A stretch of 5,763 nucleotides of DNA. Origin: Methanobacteriaceae archaeon. Its GTDB lineage: Archaea; Methanobacteriota; Methanobacteria; Methanobacteriales; Methanobacteriaceae. The notes under the pieces were generated by a model. The model was given only the letters and a program-made list of their open reading frames with translations. It ran no database searches and was not told the DNA's origin. Shown here in pieces: positions 1 to 5,763 of the stretch. The position numbers were made by a program, and so were the translations under genes. Each line of letters begins with the position of its first letter. The stretch's first letter is position 1. The DNA lies in assembly GCA_030693105.1 (NCBI GenBank), contig JAUYBK010000155.1:1-5763 (forward strand), written 5' to 3'.

Positions 1-520
1 CCGTAAAGTTTCTTCAAATAAAAAAGCCCAAATAAGACAGTCTAAACTGACTGATCTAAATAAAATAAAAGGGCAGTTAGTTTTAGTTGACGGTTACAAC
101 GTACTCATAACCTCAGAAAGCGTCCTTTACCACGAAAAAGGTGTTTTAGAGAGTGATGACGGAGTTTTAAGAGACGTTAAAGGGATTTTTGGTAAATATA
201 AACCCCACCAACACACTGAAAATACCCTGAATATTTTATTAGAGACTTTAAAAGCAGAAAATCCCCGTGAAATCTTTTTCTTTTACGATAGCCCCGTTAG
301 TTTAAGCGGAGAACTGGCTCAACTAACCAGGAATATAATGGATGATAAAAATATTCCGGGCAGTGCCTTCACCCACCGACAAGTCGACTTCGAACTGATT
401 AAATCCGGCCAAAAAGAAGGATCAGTGGTGGCAACTAGCGACGGGCCCCTAATTGACCGTCTAAAAAGAGTGGTAGATATTCCTCGTTCTATAAAAGAGA
501 AAATTAATTCTAATATTTAA
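1..520 (+). CDS. DUF434/DUF5616-type protein, 3' part only
   Basis: The reading frame is open from the left edge (first complete codon at base 2) to a TAA at 518-520, giving 172 visible residues; the N-terminus lies outside the window. I recognise the pattern of the archaeal DUF434 proteins with a C-terminal DUF5616 region: VDGYNVLIT (visible residues 29-37), a DDGVLRD segment (52-58), FFFYDSPVSLSGEL (92-105) and VVATSDGPLID (142-152). The DGYN opening, the acidic residues at the ends of hydrophobic strands (D30, D96, D147) and the ATSDG turn resemble the NYN/PIN-like nuclease fold. That resemblance is my inference and no activity is claimed. The lysine-rich first 24 residues look like a linker from a missing N-terminal domain. 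An ATG at 338 is internal and not a plausible start, because the conserved core lies upstream. The gene converges on fbp, and only short T4 runs follow the stop. Confidence 0.8.
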   Translation, partial: RKVSSNKKAQIRQSKLTDLNKIKGQLVLVDGYNVLITSESVLYHEKGVLESDDGVLRDVKGIFGKYKPHQHTENTLNILLETLKAENPREIFFFYDSPVSLSGELAQLTRNIMDDKNIPGSAFTHRQVDFELIKSGQKEGSVVATSDGPLIDRLKRVVDIPRSIKEKINSNI

Positions 521-550
521 AAATTTTATTTTAAAAAGGTTATTTCTATA

Positions 551-575
551 AAAAAAGAGTAATTGAGGTTATGGA

Positions 576-590
<15 letters not shown>
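551..590 (-). terminator. Hairpin plus T7 terminator of fbp
   Basis: Bases 565-590 form a 26-bp palindrome with one mismatched pair. The inner 16 bp (570-585, TATGGATTAATCCATA) are perfect and are flanked by GAGG/CCTC arms. On the minus strand the hairpin is followed after 7 nt by a T7 tract (551-557). The fbp stop codon lies in the TTAA loop, so the hairpin includes the last codons of the gene. Archaeal termination depends mainly on the U-tract; the hairpin may aid it or protect the 3' end. Confidence 0.6.
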
Positions 591-1673
<1,083 letters not shown>

Positions 1674-1681
1674 AGTACAAT

Positions 1682-1687
1682 ACCTCC
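1682..1687 (-). promoter_or_regulatory. Ribosome binding site of fbp
   Basis: Read on the minus strand this is GGAGGT, a near-perfect match to the 16S rRNA 3' end, 8 nt before the ATG. It fixes the start at 1673. Confidence 0.85.
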
Positions 1688-1735
1688 AATAAAACGTTAT
1701 ATTTCCTTAAAACAGCATTAAAAAGCTTAAGAAAT

Positions 1736-1785
1736 GGTCATTTAATTTTATAGTGTTGAAGTAGTTTTCACTTCATTAAATGACC
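1736..1785. repeat. Inverted repeat around the fbp TATA box
   Basis: GGTCATTTAAT (1736-1746) and ATTAAATGACC (1775-1785) are perfect 11-bp inverted arms, 28 nt apart. The spacer holds a second small inverted pair, GAAGT (1758-1762) and ACTTC (1770-1774), the latter touching the outer right arm. The left arm overlaps the fbp TATA-like box and lies between it and the expected start site. This geometry suits an operator for a dimeric regulator. No regulator can be named. Confidence 0.5.
1744..1752 (-). promoter_or_regulatory. Candidate TATA box of fbp
   Basis: Minus-strand TATAAAATT lies about 75 nt upstream of the fbp ATG. A start 22-27 nt downstream would give a leader of roughly 50 nt containing the ribosome site. 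A second AT-rich stretch near 1697 is too close to the ATG for a leader with this ribosome site. This is a pattern match only. Confidence 0.4.
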
Positions 1786-1907
1786 CAAGAGCAGCTTCAA
1801 GCTGTGCTTATCAACCTTTTCTATGATAAAATTATGATGAGAGATGCATATATAACTTACTATACCCTCCCATTTTAAGGTAATTACGAAGGTATAACGC
1901 ATTTAAG
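1786..1907. other. Spacer downstream of the AksF-like gene
   Basis: This AT-rich stretch lies between the 3' end of the AksF-like gene and the fbp regulatory region. I see no gene. A short inverted pair, CAGCTT/AAGCTG (1792-1804), has a one-base spacer and no T-tract on either strand, so I do not call it a terminator. A minus-strand GGGAGGG (1865-1871) resembles a ribosome site but leads only to a 5-codon frame. No convincing terminator for the upstream gene is visible, so read-through toward fbp is possible. Confidence 0.4.
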
Positions 1908-2900
1908 TTAGGAATCGATTTTATTTTTTACCTCCCTGGCCATTTCCCGGGTAGATGATTGACCTCCCAGATCAGGGGTGACAACTTTACCTTCTTTTAA
2001 AACATTGCGAATAGCTCCTTCCAGCCGACAAGCTTCAAAGTCTTCTCCAAAATGCTGCAACATCAAAACTGAGGATAATAACATGGCAGTGGGGTTAGCA
2101 ATTCCTTTACTAGCTATATCTGGAGCAGACCCATGGACTGGTTCGAATAATGCGTTTTCATCGCCAATATTGGCAGATGGGACCATCCCCAGGCCTCCCA
2201 CCAGACCAGCTCCTTCATCGGATAAGATGTCTCCAAAGAGGTTGGTGGTGACTATTACTTGGAACCGTTGGGGTTGGGTGACCATGAACATGGCTACCGC
2301 ATCTACGTAGAGATCTTCAGTTTTTATATGGCCGTGTTGCTGCGCTACCTCGTAAAAAACATCTTTAAAAATTCCGTCAGTCTTTTTAAGGACGTTAGCC
2401 TTGTGTACTGCGGTGATTAAATTGAAATCAAACTTTATAGCCTGTTTAAATGCAAATTCACATATACGGCGGGAAGCTTTGCGAGTAATAACCCGTATGG
2501 CCTGGGCCCCTTCTTCAGTGTAATATTCCATACCAGAATAGAGCCCTTCGGTGTTTTCACGGACTATTAAGAAGTTTAAATCAGAATAGAAAGAATCAAT
2601 CCCGGGATAGGATTTAATAGGACGTAGGTTAGCATAAAGATCCAGTTCTTTTCTTAAGGTTATTATGGCACTTTTTTGACCAGGAACCGTGGTCACCGCA
2701 CCAAATAAAGTGGCATCAGCTTTTCTGGCCAGTTCAATGGTTTCCGTAGGTATGGTAGTTCCCCTCTCCTGGAAACACTGCTCACCGGCTGGAGCATAAT
2801 CATAATCCAGGTCTACTTCTAGGGCTTCTAAAACATTCCAAGCCGCTCCGGTAACTTCGGGGCCTACACCGTCTCCGGGTATTACTGCTATTTTGTGCAT
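1908..2900 (-). CDS. aksF: Homoisocitrate dehydrogenase-like enzyme (AksF type)
   Basis: This is a 330-residue NAD-linked beta-decarboxylating dehydrogenase of the isocitrate/isopropylmalate family. Methanogen AksF oxidises homoisocitrate and longer homologues on the way to 2-oxosuberate, a precursor of coenzyme B. Visible residues are substrate arginines R83, R93 and R114, RENTEGLY with Y121, K167 in HKANV, metal ligands D200, D224 and D228, and HGSAPD (256-261). D261 favours NAD over NADP. The substrate loop S77-A-I-I-T-L-R-K is, from memory, closer to M. jannaschii AksF (MJ1596) than to its LeuB (MJ0720). The absence of adjacent leuC/leuD also fits AksF. LeuB or isocitrate dehydrogenase cannot be excluded. 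I chose the ATG at 2900: MHKIAVIPGDG is the family N-terminus and a GGGAG ribosome site precedes it. An in-frame upstream start at 2951 would add a 17-residue tail without family support. Confidence 0.85.
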   Translation of the reverse strand: MHKIAVIPGDGVGPEVTGAAWNVLEALEVDLDYDYAPAGEQCFQERGTTIPTETIELARKADATLFGAVTTVPGQKSAIITLRKELDLYANLRPIKSYPGIDSFYSDLNFLIVRENTEGLYSGMEYYTEEGAQAIRVITRKASRRICEFAFKQAIKFDFNLITAVHKANVLKKTDGIFKDVFYEVAQQHGHIKTEDLYVDAVAMFMVTQPQRFQVIVTTNLFGDILSDEGAGLVGGLGMVPSANIGDENALFEPVHGSAPDIASKGIANPTAMLLSSVLMLQHFGEDFEACRLEGAIRNVLKEGKVVTPDLGGQSSTREMAREVKNKIDS

Positions 2901-2910
2901 GTTAAAAATT

Positions 2911-2915
2911 CTCCC
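2911..2915 (-). promoter_or_regulatory. Ribosome binding site that sets the AksF-like start
   Basis: Minus-strand GGGAG lies 10 nt before the ATG at 2900. It supports this start over the in-frame upstream start at 2951, which would place this site inside the coding region. Confidence 0.65.
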
Positions 2916-2975
2916 ATTGATTATTGTCTTAACTATTTTTAGAAAAAACAATTAATCAACTGATCCTTTGAAAAT

Positions 2976-2998
2976 TATTTATAAGTAAAATATATTTG
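2976..2998 (-). promoter_or_regulatory. Candidate promoter of the AksF-like gene
   Basis: Two minus-strand TATA-like elements lie here: AAATATATT (about 2990-2998) and CTTATAAATAA (2976-2986). Either would place transcription start near 2950-2970, giving a 50-70 nt leader that contains the GGGAG ribosome site. I cannot choose between them. Confidence 0.4.
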
Positions 2999-3030
2999 AA
3001 ATGAAACACATAATAAAATTTCGAGTAGTT

Positions 3031-3045
3031 TACGGTATATCCGTA
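3031..3045. repeat. Palindrome TACGG-tatat-CCGTA in the divergent promoter region
   Basis: Perfect 5-bp inverted arms surround TATAT, between the divergent AksF-like and HEAT genes. The right arm runs into a TATA-like sequence for the HEAT gene, so a bound protein could block promoter recognition. The short arms make chance occurrence possible. Confidence 0.4.
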
Positions 3046-3051
3046 TAAAGA
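3042..3051 (+). promoter_or_regulatory. Candidate TATA box of the HEAT-mdh operon
   Basis: CGTATAAAGA lies about 60 nt before the HEAT ATG. A start about 25 nt downstream would leave a 30-40 nt leader that includes a T6 run and the ribosome site. TATAT at 3036-3040 is an alternative. TTATAAAG at 3086-3093 is too close to the ATG. Confidence 0.35.
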
Positions 3052-3105
3052 CAAGATTTATTTTTTAAAACAAGTATTTTTTAACTTATAAAGGGAGGCT
3101 TAATT

Positions 3106-3663
3106 ATGGAAGTTGAGAAAAATGTTGAAAGACTCATCCAAAATTTAAAAGATGATGATGAACTTGTTCAAATACAAATCTGTTCGCTCTTAGAAGAAAT
3201 AGGAGAACCTGCCGTGGAGCAGCTTATCACTGCTCTGGATAATGAGAATAAAAACATCAGAATCGGTGCTGCCCGGGTTTTAGGAGGAATAGGGAATAAA
3301 AGGGCCATAATACCTCTTATTGAAGCATTGAACGATGAAAACAAGTGGGTGAGGAGGGAATCCTCCACTGCCCTAAGTAAGATGGGAGACGATGCAGTAG
3401 AGCCCCTCATTGAAACTCTGAAGGACGAAAACTGGAGAGTTAGAGGCGGAGCTGCCTGGGCCCTGGGAAATATAAGAAATAAAAAAGCTTTAAACCCCCT
3501 TATTAAGGCCATGAAGGATGACAGCGGTTTTGTAAGGGGAGGAGCTGCCTGGTCAGTCGGCCATATTGGAGGGAAAGAAGCAGAAGCAGCTTTGGAAACT
3601 GCACTAGACGATAAAAGCGGTTATGTGCGCAAAGTAGCCCAAAACTATCTTAGCAAGGAATAA
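3106..3663 (+). CDS. HEAT-like (PBS lyase type) repeat protein
   Basis: This 185-residue protein is almost wholly helical repeats. About six units of 30-31 residues begin near residues 5, 36, 67, 97, 128 and 159. Each carries the pattern A-x-x-P/x-L-I-x-A-L-x-D-x-x-x-x-V-R-x-x-A-A-x-x-L-G-x-I-G. This is the E/Z or PBS-lyase HEAT-like type found in CpcE-like proteins. A methanogen makes no phycobilins, so lyase function is unlikely and a protein-binding scaffold is the reasonable inference; the partner is unknown. Units 4 and 5 both contain RGGAAW and share 12 identical bases 93 bp apart (3448-3459 and 3541-3552), suggesting fairly recent duplication. No signal peptide or membrane segment is present. 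The ATG follows GGGAGG (3093-3098) by 7 nt. mdh starts 23 bp after the stop, so the two are probably co-transcribed. It resembles, from memory, MTH187 of Methanothermobacter. Confidence 0.9.
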   Translation: MEVEKNVERLIQNLKDDDELVQIQICSLLEEIGEPAVEQLITALDNENKNIRIGAARVLGGIGNKRAIIPLIEALNDENKWVRRESSTALSKMGDDAVEPLIETLKDENWRVRGGAAWALGNIRNKKALNPLIKAMKDDSGFVRGGAAWSVGHIGGKEAEAALETALDDKSGYVRKVAQNYLSKE

Positions 3664-3696
3664 CCTTCAAAAGAAAGGTGATAAAATTGAAGGTTA
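3661..3696 (+). promoter_or_regulatory. Stem-loop linking the HEAT stop to the mdh start
   Basis: TAACCTTCAA (3661-3670) and TTGAAGGTTA (3687-3696) are perfect 10-bp inverted arms around a 16-nt loop. The left arm begins with the HEAT stop codon. The right arm begins with the mdh TTG start codon. The mdh Shine-Dalgarno sequence lies in the loop. In mRNA this would hide the start codon until a ribosome finishing the HEAT gene opens the stem. The arms are seen directly; the coupling role is inferred. Confidence 0.5.
3674..3682 (+). promoter_or_regulatory. Ribosome binding site that sets the mdh start
   Basis: AAAGGTGAT matches the methanogen anti-Shine-Dalgarno sequence well and ends 4 nt before TTG at 3687. 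The competing in-frame GTG at 3678 lies inside this site and has only a weak purine stretch upstream, so TTG is the better start. Confidence 0.7.
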
Positions 3697-4640
3697 CAGT
3701 TATTGGTGGATCAGGTAGGGTAGGTAAAGCAGCTGCCTTTTGTCTGGCTGAGGAAGATTTAGTTGACGAAATGTTGCTCCTGTCCCGAAAGGAAAGTATT
3801 AATAAAATAAAGGGAGAATCCCTGGATATGCACGATGCTCTGGCTTCCAAGGACGTCCAGGTGACCATAAATGCGTCAAGCGACCTGAAAGATATGAGTG
3901 ATTCCAAGGTGGTGGTTCTGGCTGCTGGTATCCCCCGAGAGGATAAAATGTCTCGCCAGGACCTGGCCGTGCCCAACGCCAAGATAGTTGGTCACTACGC
4001 CCGTCAAATCGCTAAATACGCGCCAGAATCTATAATATTAGTTGTTACCAACCCGGTGGACGTGATGACCTACATCGCCCTTAAAGAATCAGGGTTCTCC
4101 AAAAATAAAGTCATGGGTTTAGGTAACCACTTGGACTCACTCCGCTTAAAGAACCTGCTTTCTAAACACTTTGATATTCACGTCAGTGAGATCCATACCC
4201 GTGTTATTGGAGAGCACGGAGATAACATGGTCCCTCTGCTCAGTTCGACTGCCATTGGAGGCATTCTGGTTAAATTTTTCCCCCAGTACGAAAATTTTGA
4301 TATCGAAGGTATAATTGAAAAGGTCATAAATGCCGGGCAGTACGTAATCAGTATGAAGGGATCCACGGAGTACGGGCCTGCTTTTGCCATTTCGAACATA
4401 GTAAACATCATATTGAAGGATGAGAAAAAAATTCTAACGGTTTCCAACTACTTGGAAGGCGAAATAGAAGATGTCCATGACGTATGTCTGGGTGTGCCTG
4501 TCAAATTGGGAATCAATGGTGTTGAAAAAATAATTCCAATAAAAATGAGTGAAAATGAAAAAGCAGCTTTCTTAAAAGCTGCTGATGCTGTGAAAAAATC
4601 CACTGCTGAAGTATTACAGCTTATAAACAAAGACCCCTAA
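3687..4640 (+). CDS. mdh: Malate dehydrogenase, LDH/MDH superfamily
   Basis: The enzyme interconverts oxaloacetate and L-malate in the partial TCA route that methanogens use for biosynthesis. From the TTG start it has 317 residues, normal for the family. The nucleotide fold opens with MKVTVIGGSGRVG (GxGxxG at 8-13). After the second strand comes S33-R34 and SIN at 37-39, with no acidic residue, as in NADP-using M. jannaschii MJ0490 (from memory), so NADPH use is likely. The loop GIPREDKMSR puts R84 at the position where malate dehydrogenases have arginine and lactate dehydrogenases glutamine; R90 is the second arginine. NPVDV (122-126), D150/R153 in HLDSLR and catalytic H177 in GEHGD complete the site. 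It follows the HEAT gene by 23 bp and ends at a strong terminator. The in-frame GTG at 3678 would add three residues. Malate as substrate is inferred from R84 and the family. Confidence 0.93.
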   Translation: MKVTVIGGSGRVGKAAAFCLAEEDLVDEMLLLSRKESINKIKGESLDMHDALASKDVQVTINASSDLKDMSDSKVVVLAAGIPREDKMSRQDLAVPNAKIVGHYARQIAKYAPESIILVVTNPVDVMTYIALKESGFSKNKVMGLGNHLDSLRLKNLLSKHFDIHVSEIHTRVIGEHGDNMVPLLSSTAIGGILVKFFPQYENFDIEGIIEKVINAGQYVISMKGSTEYGPAFAISNIVNIILKDEKKILTVSNYLEGEIEDVHDVCLGVPVKLGINGVEKIIPIKMSENEKAAFLKAADAVKKSTAEVLQLINKDP

Positions 4641-4680
4641 AAAAAATAAAATCAGGGGTTATCTCCCCATTTTTTTATTT
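4641..4680. terminator. Bidirectional hairpin/T-tract terminator
   Basis: GGGG (4655-4658), a 6-nt loop and CCCC (4665-4668) are followed on the plus strand by T7 (4670-4676). On the minus strand the same stem is followed by T4-A-T8 (from A tracts at 4639-4652). It can end both mdh and the convergent small membrane protein gene. ACCCCT at 4633-4638, within the mdh end, can pair alternatively with AGGGGT (4654-4659). Confidence 0.8.
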
Positions 4681-4695
4681 CATTGGAATCTTTCA

Positions 4696-4935
4696 TCAAA
4701 TAAGAGATGTGGTGTTATTTCCTGGTTGTGGTTTAGTCCCGTTGGTGGTGTTTCGGGGAGTGTTAGTTTTTTGAGTGTTTGTTATCTTCTGAGGGTTGGA
4801 AATAATCCCCGAATCGTTACTCTTGTTACTTACGTTGAGTGTGAAGTTTCCTGAATTCATGGTACCGAAAAGATAACCAACAAAACCCACCAGCAGTATT
4901 ATTACAACAATTAACGCAATAGTCCATTTTTCCAT
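4696..4935 (-). CDS. Small single-pass membrane protein with sequon-rich tail
   Basis: I do not recognise a named family. The 79-residue product starts MEKWTIALIVV, with one hydrophobic helix at about residues 4-24 that lacks a clear signal-peptidase site, so it is probably an N-terminal anchor. The remaining 55 residues are rich in Asn, Thr, Ser and Pro and contain no Cys. They carry eight N-X-S/T sequons, at N30, N34, N37, N40, N62, N65, N73 and N74, four of them nearly back to back. An extracellular, AglB-glycosylated tail is the natural inference. I chose the ATG at 4935: minus-strand AGGAG (4945-4949) lies 9 nt before it. A TTG one codon upstream is possible. The gene is convergent with mdh and shares its terminator. 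The clear ribosome site argues that it is real despite its small size; a role in the cell envelope is only a guess. Confidence 0.7.
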   Translation of the reverse strand: MEKWTIALIVVIILLVGFVGYLFGTMNSGNFTLNVSNKSNDSGIISNPQKITNTQKTNTPRNTTNGTKPQPGNNTTSLI

Positions 4936-5241
4936 CAATATTCACTCCTAGTTTTATATCCTTTTGATCTGAATTGTACCAATTACTAAATAAATATTTG
5001 CTGAAATGGTTTAGGGTAATAAAAATGACGTCAAGGAAATGATTATATAACTGTTCATTTAAATGGTACATTACCGTCTTTAAACTAAACATTGTATAAT
5101 GAATTGATTTGTAATGAGCCATATTTCAAGGCAGCTTCTAATCGGAATGTATTTTCCGGTAAGTTTATATCGTAGGCTTTTCAAATATCATTAGTCAAAT
5201 CTCCAAAAGCCAAATAGACAACACCAACAAGAAGGATACTA
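4936..5241. other. Divergent spacer between the membrane protein gene and pdxT
   Basis: These 306 AT-rich bases appear to hold only control sequences. For the minus-strand gene, possible TATA boxes are TTATATAATC (5041-5050 read in reverse) and the AAATATTTATTTA stretch (about 4987-4999). ATATAAAA at 4951-4958 is too close to the ATG. Two perfect short palindromes occur, TGACGTCA (5026-5033) and CATTTAAATG (5056-5065). CGGAA/TTCCG (5143-5147, 5154-5158) is a small inverted pair just before the pdxT TATA-like box. I found no convincing gene or RNA. Confidence 0.45.
5163..5170 (+). promoter_or_regulatory. Candidate TATA box of pdxT
   Basis: GTTTATAT lies about 75 nt upstream of the pdxT ATG, close to the methanogen consensus. 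A start about 25 nt downstream would give a leader near 50 nt. Confidence 0.45.
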
Positions 5242-5763
5242 ATGATAAAAATAGGGATTCTAGACCTGCAGGGAGACGTTGGGGAACATTTGGAAATGAC
5301 ACGAAAAGCCATTGACCAGATGGAGCTGGAAGCGGAAGTAACCAAGGTCAAGTCAAAAGAAGAAGTGACCCTATGTCAGGGGGTTATAATCTCCGGTGGG
5401 GAAAGCACCATCATTGGTAAACTCATACAGGAAGCAGGAATAGATGAAGTTATAAGAAGTAGAAAAATTCCAGTGATGGGCACCTGTGCCGGTATGGTCT
5501 TACTAGGAACTGAAACCGACTACCAACAACCCCTTATCGGTTTAATCCCTATGAACATTAAAAGAAATGGTTTTGGACGCCAAAAAGTGTCTTTTGAACA
5601 AGAAATAAATATATTTGGCCAAAAATATCATGGAATATTCATAAGGGCACCTTATGCCCATGACGTAGCAGAGAGAGTAGAAATTCTTTCTAAAATTCAA
5701 GATAAAGTGGTAGCAGTGAGTTACCAGGGAAACCTGGCCGTTTCATTTCACCCGGAACTGAGT
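5242..5763 (+). CDS. pdxT: Pyridoxal 5'-phosphate synthase glutaminase subunit PdxT, 3' end cut
   Basis: PdxT hydrolyses glutamine and passes ammonia to PdxS, which builds PLP from a pentose phosphate and a triose phosphate in the cytosol. The frame stays open to the window edge, showing 174 residues of a usual 190-200. The start MIKIGILDLQGDVGEH is typical of the family. ISGGEST (50-56) forms the oxyanion-site region. C82 in GTCAGM is the nucleophile. RNGFGRQ and the FIRAP segment follow the family pattern. H170 and E172 in HPEL complete the triad just before the edge, so all three catalytic residues are visible. The ATG follows AAGGA (5232-5236) by 5 nt, a modest ribosome site. A TATA-like box lies about 75 nt upstream, so the gene probably has its own promoter. 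pdxS is not in the window. Confidence 0.95.
   Translation, partial: MIKIGILDLQGDVGEHLEMTRKAIDQMELEAEVTKVKSKEEVTLCQGVIISGGESTIIGKLIQEAGIDEVIRSRKIPVMGTCAGMVLLGTETDYQQPLIGLIPMNIKRNGFGRQKVSFEQEINIFGQKYHGIFIRAPYAHDVAERVEILSKIQDKVVAVSYQGNLAVSFHPELS

Noticed and set aside
1791..1805. CAGCTT/AAGCTG hairpin as terminator of the AksF-like gene
   Set aside because: It lies about 100 nt past the stop, has a one-base spacer and no T-tract on the minus strand.
1978..2310. Plus-strand open frame opposite the AksF-like gene
   Set aside because: It is a complement of conserved coding sequence, including the metal-binding region, and has no independent support.
2901..2951. 17-residue N-terminal extension of the AksF-like protein
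   Set aside because: The family begins at MHKIAVIPGDG, and the GGGAG ribosome site lies inside the would-be extension.
3168..3512. Minus-strand open frame opposite the HEAT gene
   Set aside because: It arises from the repeated HEAT codons and has no ribosome site or recognisable domain.
3448..3552. 12-bp direct repeat inside the HEAT gene as a mobile or CRISPR-like repeat
   Set aside because: The 93-bp spacing equals one 31-residue protein repeat, so it reflects coding duplication.
3106..3663. Phycocyanobilin lyase (CpcE) function
   Set aside because: The similarity is to the repeat type only; methanogens have no phycobiliproteins.
4826..5122. 98-codon minus-strand open frame starting MAHYKSIHY
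   Set aside because: It overlaps the 5' half of the membrane protein gene in another frame, shows no recognisable domain, has no good ribosome site and runs through the AT-rich promoter spacer.

Overview
The window reads as chromosomal housekeeping DNA of a mesophilic hydrogenotrophic methanogen, most likely Methanobacterium or a close relative in the Methanobacteriales. The basis is the gene set: archaeal fructose-1,6-bisphosphate aldolase/phosphatase, an AksF-like dehydrogenase of the coenzyme B pathway, archaeal malate dehydrogenase and PdxT. Strong Shine-Dalgarno sites, AT-rich spacers with TATA-like boxes and oligo-T terminators agree. From memory, the order AksF-like / HEAT protein / malate dehydrogenase / PdxT resembles MTH184, MTH187, MTH188 and MTH190 of Methanothermobacter thermautotrophicus. 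That comparison was not run here.

Layout. 1-520 (+): 3' part of a DUF434/DUF5616-type protein with a possible NYN/PIN-like fold. 521-575: convergent spacer; a hairpin at 565-590 plus a T7 tract probably terminates the next gene. 576-1673 (-): fbp, with every catalytic residue checked present. 1674-1907: spacer with the fbp ribosome site, a TATA-like box and a perfect 11-bp inverted repeat around it. 1908-2900 (-): AksF-like dehydrogenase. 2901-3105: divergent promoter region with a small TACGG/CCGTA palindrome. 3106-3663 (+): six-repeat HEAT-like protein, followed after 23 bp by 3687-4640 (+): malate dehydrogenase with a TTG start. 4641-4680: bidirectional terminator. 4696-4935 (-): 79-residue single-pass membrane protein with eight N-glycosylation sequons. 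4936-5241: divergent spacer. 5242-5763 (+): pdxT, cut by the window end.

Together the recognisable enzymes serve autotrophic biosynthesis: gluconeogenesis (fbp), the partial TCA route (malate dehydrogenase), the 2-oxosuberate branch to coenzyme B (AksF-like) and PLP synthesis (pdxT). They are largely separate transcription units; only the HEAT gene and mdh look like an operon.

I see no new defence system, mobile element, CRISPR array or RNA gene. The most interesting signal is small: a perfect 10-bp inverted repeat whose arms begin at the HEAT stop codon and at the mdh start codon, with the mdh ribosome site in the loop. It looks like a device for translational coupling. Other points are operator-like inverted repeats at two promoters, the sequon-dense membrane peptide and the DUF434 protein.
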